This document shows, piece by piece, positions 58,093 to 64,000 of a stretch of 64,000 nt of DNA (within the stretch, counting starts at the first letter, position 1; each line of letters begins with the position of its first letter). This DNA is from CAYVFC01 sp964450715 (lineage in GTDB: Bacteria > Myxococcota_A > Polyangia > Polyangiales > JAFGIB01): the NCBI GenBank assembly GCA_964450715.1, contig CAYVFC010000021.1, positions 12,998 through 76,997 of the forward strand, read 5' to 3'. Position numbers and translations under genes: made by a program. The notes beneath the pieces were generated by a model. That model saw only the letters and a program-made list of their open reading frames with translations, was not told where the DNA came from and searched no databases.

Positions 58093-59367
58093 CTAGGCGA
58101 ACGGGTCGTGGGTGATGATGCTGCGGTCGCGGCCGGCGCCCACGCCTACGATCCAGGCCTCGCAGCCGGCGTACTGCTCGATGGCCTCGACGTAGCTCCG
58201 CGTCGCGGCCGGTAGATCGGAGAGTGACTTGCAGTCTTTCAGTGACTCGCTCCAGCCGGGGAATGATTCGTAGACCGGCTGCAGGTCGTCCAGATCGTCG
58301 TACGGAGGGCTATCCAGCTGCTGGCCGTCCTTCGTATAGCCGGTGCAGATCTTCACCGTCTCCTGACCGGTCAGCACGTCCAGCTTGGTGATCGCCAGCG
58401 CGGTGATGCCGTTCACCCTGACGCTGAAGCGCAGCGCCGCCATGTCCAGCCAACCGCAGCGCCTCGGCCGGCCCGTGGTAGCGCCGTACTCGGCGCCCGC
58501 CTCCCGCAGCGCGTCACCCTCCGGCCCGAGCATCTCGCTCGGAAAGGGCCCGTGGCCGACGCGGGTCGTGTAGGCCTTGCTCACGCCGATCACGCTGCTG
58601 ATGGCCGTGGGACCGATGCCGCCGCCGGTACAGGCGCTGCCGGCCACCGTCGAGCTGCTGGTAACGAAGGGGTAGGTGCCGCTGTCGATGTCCAGCATGG
58701 CCCCCTGGGCGCCCTCCATCAGGACCTTGCCCCCGGCCTTGATGCGATCGTGGACGCGACGCGAGGCGTCACCGATGATGGGTCTGACCTTTTCCGCCAG
58801 CTTCATGCAGTGCTCGACGATGGGCTCGGCATCCGGGACCTTGTCGCCAAGCTTGAGGATGGAGGGTTCCCATGCCTTGAGGTTTTCCCGCAGCTTGCGT
58901 TCGAACTTGGCGGAAGAGAGCAGATCGCCCACGCGTACACCGCGTCGCGCTACCTTGTCCTCGTAGGTAGGGCCGATTCCGCGTTTGGTGGTGCCGATGG
59001 CGCCCTTGCCGCGCTCGCGCAGCTCGTCCATCAGCAGGTGCTGCGGAAGCACCAGATGGGCCCGCTCGGAAACCAGGAAGCGCTCGGGCTGGAACAGATT
59101 CAGCTTCTCCAGGGTCTCGATCTCCTCGACCAGCACGTTCAGGTCGAGCACCATGCCCTGCCCCAGCACGATGTCGGTATCCGGGTTCAGGACCCCGCAC
59201 GGGATCAGGTGCAGGATAGTCTGCTTGCCATCCACGACCACCGTGTGGCCGGCATTGGCCCCGCCGCTGTAGCGAACGACCTGCTCGGCTCGCTGGGCGA
59301 GCAGATCGATAACCTTTCCCTTACCTTCGTCGCCCCACTGGGCGCCCACGACGACTACGGCTCCCAT
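58093..59367 (-). CDS. purA: adenylosuccinate synthetase
   Basis: A 424-residue enzyme joining IMP and aspartate with GTP in AMP synthesis. The N-terminal P-loop-like block is VVVVGAQWGDEGKGKVIDLL with the catalytic Asp, followed by GGANAGHTVV (catalytic His), GTTKRGIGPTYEDK and the C-terminal NKTD-like TKLDVLTG. GGAGGAGAAGAG precedes the ATG. No operon partner is adjacent. Confidence 0.97.
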   Translation of the reverse strand: MGAVVVVGAQWGDEGKGKVIDLLAQRAEQVVRYSGGANAGHTVVVDGKQTILHLIPCGVLNPDTDIVLGQGMVLDLNVLVEEIETLEKLNLFQPERFLVSERAHLVLPQHLLMDELRERGKGAIGTTKRGIGPTYEDKVARRGVRVGDLLSSAKFERKLRENLKAWEPSILKLGDKVPDAEPIVEHCMKLAEKVRPIIGDASRRVHDRIKAGGKVLMEGAQGAMLDIDSGTYPFVTSSSTVAGSACTGGGIGPTAISSVIGVSKAYTTRVGHGPFPSEMLGPEGDALREAGAEYGATTGRPRRCGWLDMAALRFSVRVNGITALAITKLDVLTGQETVKICTGYTKDGQQLDSPPYDDLDDLQPVYESFPGWSESLKDCKSLSDLPAATRSYVEAIEQYAGCEAWIVGVGAGRDRSIITHDPFA

Positions 59368-59493
59368 CTCTTCTCCTCCGTTAGATGACGAATATAATGG
59401 CTCAGGTCCGCGTCATAAAACCGGTTCCCGTCACGCGAGCCGGCCACGAGACCGGCTCAACCCGTACCAGATAGCCAGCGACGAGGCACCTTC

Positions 59494-59862
59494 ATGCGGA
59501 GAACTTTCGCCATTTCCACGCTCTTTTTCTTCGCGACCCTGGCGTTTGTCGCGTTCGCGGTCGAGGCGCCCAAGAGCCCCCTCACCGTCACCAACTTCGG
59601 CAAGAAGGGCAAGGTGACCTACGAGCATTCGAGCCACGCCGAAGTCGCCAAATGCGCGGATTGCCACCATGTTGTAGGAGACGGGGAGAGAAAGTGCGGC
59701 GCGGCGAAGTGCCACGGGCCCGAGTCGACCGACAAGGCGCCTAGCATGAAGGAGGCCGCCCATCAAAAAGAAAAGGGCAAGTGCTACAGCTGCCACTTCA
59801 AGCAGAGTAAAAAGGCCACCGCACCCTTCAAGTGCAAGCAGTGCCACGCGCCGAAAAAGTGA
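59494..59862 (+). CDS. class III (c3/c7-type) multiheme cytochrome c, periplasmic
   Basis: A 122-residue exported protein (signal STLFFFATLAFVAFA) with four heme-attachment sites: CADCH, CGAAKCH (CX4CH), CYSCH and CKQCH. It also has extra histidines (YEHSSHAEVAKC, AAHQKEK) suited to bis-His ligation, as in tetraheme cytochromes c3. Such proteins carry low-potential electrons in sulfate- or metal-reducing Deltaproteobacteria. It stands alone between purA and pgsA; its electron partners are not in the window. Lys-rich composition (ends CHAPKK) fits a basic electron carrier. Confidence 0.9.
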   Translation: MRRTFAISTLFFFATLAFVAFAVEAPKSPLTVTNFGKKGKVTYEHSSHAEVAKCADCHHVVGDGERKCGAAKCHGPESTDKAPSMKEAAHQKEKGKCYSCHFKQSKKATAPFKCKQCHAPKK

Positions 59863-59955
59863 TCGCGCCGGCGCTGTAGACTGAATCCTCCTGGCGATTC
59901 ATGATAGCACCCTCCTCGTAGTCCCCTGACCGGGGACCGGAGGGCGGTCGGTACG

Positions 59956-60609
59956 GTGGTAGTGGACGAAGGCAAACAGAAGCGCCGCAGCAGCCTAAGG
60001 GAAGACGCCTTCAATCTGCCCAATTCCCTCACCATCCTCCGTATCCTGCTCATTCCGGCGGTGCTCATCTGCATGTACCAGGGCACGCGGGCGGGTAATA
60101 TCATCGCCGTCTTCGTCTTTACGGCAGCGGCCGTCACCGATGTCATCGACGGCTGGCTGGCGCGCCGGCGGGGGTTGACCAGCCTGCTGGGGCAGTTTCT
60201 GGATCCGCTGGCCGACAAGCTCCTCATCCTGGCCATCCTGGTACTGGCGGTGGAGATGGGCCGGATTCCGGCCTGGCCCGTGATCATCATCGCCGGGCGC
60301 GAGCTCAGCGTGACCGCGCTCAGGACCATCGCCATCAGCGAGGGGCTGGTCATCTACGCCAGCCGGGGCGGCAAGGACAAGGCGGCGCTGCAGAACGCCG
60401 CGGTCTCCATGCTGATCGTGCACAACACCTACCGCATCGATTTCTGGCTCTTCGACGTCACCGTCAGCTTGAATGCGGTGGGGTACTGGTTGCTGCTGGC
60501 CAGCATCTTCTTCGCCGTCGCCAGCGCCGGCACCTACTTCAGCATGTTCGTCGATGCGGTCGAGGCCAAGGAGAGGCGTTCGCGCGAGGGCTCGACCGAT
60601 CCTCCATGA
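59956..60609 (+). CDS. pgsA: CDP-diacylglycerol-glycerol-3-phosphate 3-phosphatidyltransferase
   Basis: A 217-residue membrane enzyme making phosphatidylglycerol phosphate. The CDP-alcohol phosphatidyltransferase signature DGxxAR(x8)GxxxDxxxD is intact in DGWLARRRGLTSLLGQFLDP followed by LADK. NLPNSLTILRILLIPAVL opens the first helix and about five TM segments follow. It starts with GTG at 59956 or 59962. It converges with asnS, ending nine bases from that gene's stop. Confidence 0.93.
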   Translation: MVVDEGKQKRRSSLREDAFNLPNSLTILRILLIPAVLICMYQGTRAGNIIAVFVFTAAAVTDVIDGWLARRRGLTSLLGQFLDPLADKLLILAILVLAVEMGRIPAWPVIIIAGRELSVTALRTIAISEGLVIYASRGGKDKAALQNAAVSMLIVHNTYRIDFWLFDVTVSLNAVGYWLLLASIFFAVASAGTYFSMFVDAVEAKERRSREGSTDPP

Positions 60610-60618
60610 TGTGACGCT

Positions 60619-61914
60619 TCAGGGCGAGAGCCGGGTGAGCATCCTGGGAAAAGGGCTGGCCTCCCGTACGTGCTTTAGCCCGCAGATCCAGCCCAGGGTC
60701 CGTTCCAGCCCCAGCCCGAATCCAGCGTGCGGGAAGCTGCCGTAGCGCCGGATGTCGAGGTACCAGTCCAAATACTCCGCGGGCAGCCCGTGCTTTTCGA
60801 TCGAGGCCTGCAGGGTCGCCAGATCGTCTTCCCGCTGACCGCCGCCGATGACCTCCCCGTATCCCTCGGGGGCGAGGATATCCACGTTGAGCGCCAGCGA
60901 GTCGTCCTGCGGGCTACGCTTGAAGTAGAAGGCCTTGAGCTGCATGGGGTAGTGGGTGACCACCAGCGGCTGATCGAAGCGATCGGACAACAGCGTCTCC
61001 TCGTCGCCTCCCAGATCCTCCCCGAACGCGATCGGGTGGCCGGCCTGCTTCAGCATTTCGACGGCTTCTGCATAGCGTATGCGGGGGAAGGGCTTGACCA
61101 CCTTCTGCAGGGGCGCCGGATCCCGCTCCAGGACCTGCAGTTGCTCGCCGCACTGCTCGAGCACCCGCGCCACGATGGCGACCAAGAAATCCTCGGCCAG
61201 TTCGATGTCGGCCTCGAGGTCCATGAAGGCGACCTCTGGCTCGACCATCCAGAACTCGGCCAGGTGGCGCCGCGTCTTGGACTTCTCGGCGCGAAAGGTC
61301 GGGCCGAAGCAGTAGACCTTGCCAAAGGCGGCCGCCGCGGCCTCCATGTACAGCTGTCCGCTCTGGGTCAGGAAGGCCTTTTCGCCGTGGTAGTCGGTCT
61401 CGAACAGGGTCGAGGTCCCCTCGCAAGCGTTGGGGGTGAGGATGGGTGCGTCGACCAGGGTGAAGGATTGTTCCCGGAAGTAATCGCGGATGGCCGAGAC
61501 CAGCTCGGCCCTGATCCGCAGAATCGCGTTCTGTCTTCGCGACCGGAGCCAGAGATGGCGGCGGTCCATAAGGAAATCCACCCCGTGCTCCTTGGGCGAG
61601 ATGGGAAACTCCTCCACCGGCTCGGCGATCACCTGCAGCTCTGCGATGTCCACCTCGTACTCGCCGTCGCGGCTCTTGTGCTCGCGGACCTGGCCGGTCA
61701 GCTCGAGACTGGTTTCCTGGGGCAGGTGCCGGACCCGCGCGAAGAGCTCCGGCGCGTTCGGTTTGAACAGCAGGCACTGCACGCTACCGGTGCCGTCGCG
61801 CAGCTCCAGGAAGAGCAGCTTGCCGCTCGAGCGCTTGGCATTGAGCCAGCCCTTGAGCGTGACCGTCTCGCCGACGCGCGAGCAGAGCCGTTCGATGTAT
61901 ACGTGGCCGGGCAA
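60619..61914 (-). CDS. asnS: asparaginyl-tRNA synthetase, class II
   Basis: A 431-residue enzyme charging tRNA-Asn. The OB domain begins VGETVTLKGWLNAKRSSGKL; class II motif 2 is CFGPTFRAEKSKTRRHLAEF and motif 3 is GFGLGLERTLGWICGL. The start is TTG at 61914, because AGGAGG lies five bases upstream (AGGAGGAAACCTTG) and homologues begin at HVYIERL; a longer frame to 61965 adds a Cys-rich extension with no ribosome site and is rejected. Presence of AsnRS means Asn-tRNA can be made directly. Confidence 0.95.
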   Translation of the reverse strand: MPGHVYIERLCSRVGETVTLKGWLNAKRSSGKLLFLELRDGTGSVQCLLFKPNAPELFARVRHLPQETSLELTGQVREHKSRDGEYEVDIAELQVIAEPVEEFPISPKEHGVDFLMDRRHLWLRSRRQNAILRIRAELVSAIRDYFREQSFTLVDAPILTPNACEGTSTLFETDYHGEKAFLTQSGQLYMEAAAAAFGKVYCFGPTFRAEKSKTRRHLAEFWMVEPEVAFMDLEADIELAEDFLVAIVARVLEQCGEQLQVLERDPAPLQKVVKPFPRIRYAEAVEMLKQAGHPIAFGEDLGGDEETLLSDRFDQPLVVTHYPMQLKAFYFKRSPQDDSLALNVDILAPEGYGEVIGGGQREDDLATLQASIEKHGLPAEYLDWYLDIRRYGSFPHAGFGLGLERTLGWICGLKHVREASPFPRMLTRLSP

Positions 61915-62454
61915 GGTTTCCTCCTGTCGCGGGCAAGCCTGGCAGCACTGGAACGACCCCGTCAATGCCGTCTCGGGAGTGATCGCGAGCCCGGCGATCG
62001 AGGGGAGGGTGGCGAGGGCGGCCGTGAGACCATCTCGACGTTACCGCGAAGGGTTCCTGACGGTGTATCCGGGCTAGAAAACCGATCGAGTCGGAATTCG
62101 CGGATCGTTATTTTTTACGAGAGATCGGTAGTGTACCGCCTGGTATCCCTGCTTCCCATGGGTGTTCGAGCTCGGCGTGAACTGCACTTATAGAAGAAAA
62201 ATACCCTAAAAAGGAATATATATCGGCTGATTGGTGGCTATAAGAAGTTGAAATTATTGATATAACAGTTTTTTTGCCTTTCCGGTCTCTGGTGTTCGAC
62301 AATTCCGGCCAATCCTTCCGCCGGCCTGGGCGGACACCCACAGAGAAGCTAATTCATTAAGAAGAAAACAATAAAAGTATTTTTGTTAGTGTTTTATTTT
62401 GACAGATATCTATTCAATGTAATACATTGAGAGAAATTAAATAGACGTACTACT
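61915..62454. other. AT-rich intergenic region upstream of two regulators
   Basis: 540 bp. From about 62170 to 62450 base composition becomes strongly AT-rich, unlike the surrounding GC-rich DNA, with runs such as GGAATATATATCGG and ATTATTGATATAACAG. No gene is visible. The right end holds a promoter and palindrome (62399-62430). Confidence 0.65.
62399..62430 (+). promoter_or_regulatory. promoter with 17-bp palindromic operator for the MerR-like gene
   Basis: A perfect -35 TTGACA (62399-62404) is followed after 18 bases by TACATT (62423-62428). Overlapping the -10 is the perfect palindrome TCAATGTAATACATTGA (62414-62430), 24 bases before the ATG. The position suits autoregulation by the MerR-type protein. 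Confidence 0.65.
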
Positions 62455-63027
62455 ATGAAGCGAATCACCATCACCTCATCTTCTTCGCAGACGCCCCCCG
62501 CGAGCGGTGGCGATGGCCGTCTCGACGAGGCTTTTCTCACCGAGGTCGAGCAGAGCCACCCCGAAGGAATGACCACTCAGCAGGTGCTGGAGGTCTTCGC
62601 CTCCAGCGGCGCCCGGCTGACAGAGGCCTCCTTTCGCAAGTACGTGCAGCTCGGCTTGCTGCCGCGCAGCGTTCGCATCGGGCGTAAGGGCAAGCACCGC
62701 GGTTCCCGGGGCCTGTATCCGGCCACCGTGGTCCGGCAGATCGAACGAATCCGTCAACTGATGGCGCAGGGGCTTACCATCGAGGAGATCCAGCGTGAGT
62801 TCCCCCTTCTCGGCGGCGAGATCGAGCAGCTCTCTCGTCAGCTGACCAAGGTGTTCTCCAGCATCGAGCACGTCGCTCGCGCGGACAGCCGTCCCGAGTC
62901 CGCCGATCGCGTGTTGCAGCGCGCGGTGGCGGATGCGCGCGCTGCCGCTGACGAGCTCATCCGCAAGCTTTGCGCAATCGAGCAGCGCCTAGCCGTGCAC
63001 GCGCGCATGGCCAGGGCCGCGGTCTAG
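62455..63027 (+). CDS. MerR-like HTH regulator
   Basis: A 190-residue DNA-binding protein. Residues about 38-100 resemble a MerR winged helix: MTTQQVLEVFASSGARLTEA, then FRKYVQLGLLPRSVRIGRKG and YPATVVRQIERIRQLMAQGL with a TIEEIQREF helix. It lacks an N-terminal Tyr-type MerR start and has a Ser/Pro-rich leader of about 20 residues. The C-terminal half is a coiled coil without cysteines, so metal sensing is unlikely. A promoter and palindrome lie just upstream. The next gene, a sigma-region-4-like protein, follows 33 bases later and is probably cotranscribed. Confidence 0.75.
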   Translation: MKRITITSSSSQTPPASGGDGRLDEAFLTEVEQSHPEGMTTQQVLEVFASSGARLTEASFRKYVQLGLLPRSVRIGRKGKHRGSRGLYPATVVRQIERIRQLMAQGLTIEEIQREFPLLGGEIEQLSRQLTKVFSSIEHVARADSRPESADRVLQRAVADARAAADELIRKLCAIEQRLAVHARMARAAV

Positions 63028-63060
63028 TCGAGGTGGAGCCAGGCAGGTCAGGAGGAAGGC

Positions 63061-63627
63061 ATGAGCGGACGACACGGGTCAGAGGCGAGGAAGGTGACGG
63101 ACGAGACGATGCCCGATGGCGCGGCGCAGGCCGGCGGAGAGCATCCGCCCTGCCCGTCCGGCTGCCGGGAGGGCGGGGCGCCTGCCGGGGAACCTTCGGC
63201 CGATCCTAGGCGCCGCAAGCGCCGGACCAACGCCCGTGCGCGGACCATATCCATACGGCGTCTGAGCAAGACGGAGCTGAACCGGGGCCGAGAGGAGTTC
63301 CCCGAGACCGACTATTGGAAGCCCCGCACGCGCGGCGACTGTAAAGACATGGAGCGACCCTGTCCCTTTGTTTCCTGCAAGTACCACCTGTTCATCGACG
63401 TTCATCCGGTACGCGGCTCGATCAAGGTCAATTTCCCTGACCTCGAGGTCTGGGAGATGACCGAGAGCTGCGCCCTCGATATCGCCGATCGGGGCGGCAT
63501 CACCCTGGAGGACGTGGGCGTGATCATGAACCTGACCCGGGAGCGGGTTCGGCAACTAGAGACCCAAGGCCTCGGCAAGCTCAAGGTCTGCGACGGCGTA
63601 GAAAAGCTCGAAGAGTACCTGGGATAA
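63061..63627 (+). CDS. sigma-70 region 4-like DNA-binding protein
   Basis: A 188-residue protein with AGGAGGAAGGC before its ATG. Residues 1-60 are disordered and basic (RRRKRRTNARARTISIRR). The middle carries CKDMERPCPFVSCKYHLFID, a Cys cluster that could bind a metal. The end is a region 4.2-like helix-turn-helix GGITLEDVGVIMNLTRERVR followed by QLETQGLGKLK, as in sigma-70 factors, but regions 2 and 3 are absent. It may be an accessory transcription factor working with the MerR-like partner upstream. Similar stand-alone proteins occur in Deltaproteobacteria, with unknown function. Confidence 0.75.
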   Translation: MSGRHGSEARKVTDETMPDGAAQAGGEHPPCPSGCREGGAPAGEPSADPRRRKRRTNARARTISIRRLSKTELNRGREEFPETDYWKPRTRGDCKDMERPCPFVSCKYHLFIDVHPVRGSIKVNFPDLEVWEMTESCALDIADRGGITLEDVGVIMNLTRERVRQLETQGLGKLKVCDGVEKLEEYLG

Positions 63628-63658
63628 TTGTATAAACAAGATAAACGGAATTAATTAG

Positions 63659-63728
63659 AAGCGGGACGGTCCTAGTTTCCTAGTTAACTCGGCCAACCGT
63701 TAACTAGGAAACTAGGACCGTCCCGCTT
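63659..63728. terminator. family B hairpin, copy 2, terminator-like
   Basis: Perfect 30-bp arms at 63659-63688 and 63699-63728 with a 10-nt loop, followed by TTATACTTTT. The outer ends match the element at 45051-45121. It is placed 31 bases after the sigma-like gene and before rnpB, so it probably ends that operon. Confidence 0.8.
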
Positions 63729-63789
63729 TTATACTTTTGTAATGGGAGGGTTGCCGGAATTGACCGAGGGGGCTATCAATTCGGCGCCG

Positions 63790-64000
<211 letters not shown>

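Noticed and set aside
61915..61965. A Cys-rich 17-residue extension of AsnRS
   Set aside because: The TTG at 61914 has AGGAGG at ideal spacing and homologues start there.

Overview
The window is a single GC-rich (roughly 65% by eye) bacterial chromosomal segment. Gene content points to a Gram-negative of the old Deltaproteobacteria, probably the Myxococcota side. The signs are a two-membrane envelope set (BamA, Skp, LolD/LolC-E, TolC, MlaC-like), the tig-clpP-clpX-lon and prfB-lysS-lolC/E-lolD-bamA-skp-fabZ gene orders, DUF507, a TIGR04551-like beta-barrel protein, a kinase-AAA-TPR regulator, Gly/Asp-rich and Cys-rich lipoproteins, and a class III (c3-type) multiheme cytochrome suggesting an anaerobic or metal/sulfur-linked relative. 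TGA and TAG are used as ordinary stops. Species cannot be named from sequence alone.

Layout. 1-9.2 kb: truncated RND efflux permease; three small STAS-type proteins (two tandem paralogues plus an RsbR-like stressosome protein); a minus-strand outer-membrane export operon (beta-barrel porin, MMPL/RND transporter, LolA-like periplasmic protein). 9.3-17.5 kb: a collapsed aminotransferase gene, grpE, an HExxH lipoprotein, a SWIM/SNF2 helicase coupled to a beta-lactamase-like/NamZ muropeptide fusion. 17.5-22.7 kb: accessory region beginning exactly at the 5' end of tRNA-Val(UAC), with a nonsense-mutated integrase, a lipoprotein/excisionase chimera, a Cys-rich lipoprotein operon and a frameshifted pentapeptide-repeat gene. 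22.7-27 kb: another STAS-like protein and a large kinase-ATPase-TPR regulator. 27-36.4 kb: lon, clpX, clpP, tig, dCMP deaminase, a second HExxH lipoprotein and RNase J (protein and RNA quality control). 36.5-44.9 kb: TIGR04551-like porin, gmk, yicC, DUF507, MlaC-like, TolC, fabZ, skp. 45-54.6 kb: bamA, lolD, lolC/E, lysS, prfB (programmed +1 frameshift) and a PilZ protein. 54.8-64 kb: an S1-repeat protein, tRNA-Val(CAC), purA, a c3-type cytochrome, pgsA, asnS, two small regulators (MerR-like and sigma-region-4-like), and the 5' part of rnpB running into an artificial-looking 50-nt G run.

Scattered through otherwise ordinary housekeeping DNA are several families of long inverted-repeat elements. 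Family A (three copies of about 155 bp: 5121-5282, 38599-38757, 57859-58011) has a conserved core but arms that differ from copy to copy while staying self-complementary; one copy supplies the last 25 codons and stop of the MMPL transporter. Family B (45051-45121 and 63659-63728) consists of near-perfect hairpins sharing their outer ends. Family C (10320, 39464, 57794) is a short motif. These repeats and the decaying tRNA-linked element are the parts most worth a second look; no CRISPR array, phage structural cluster or recognised defence system is visible.
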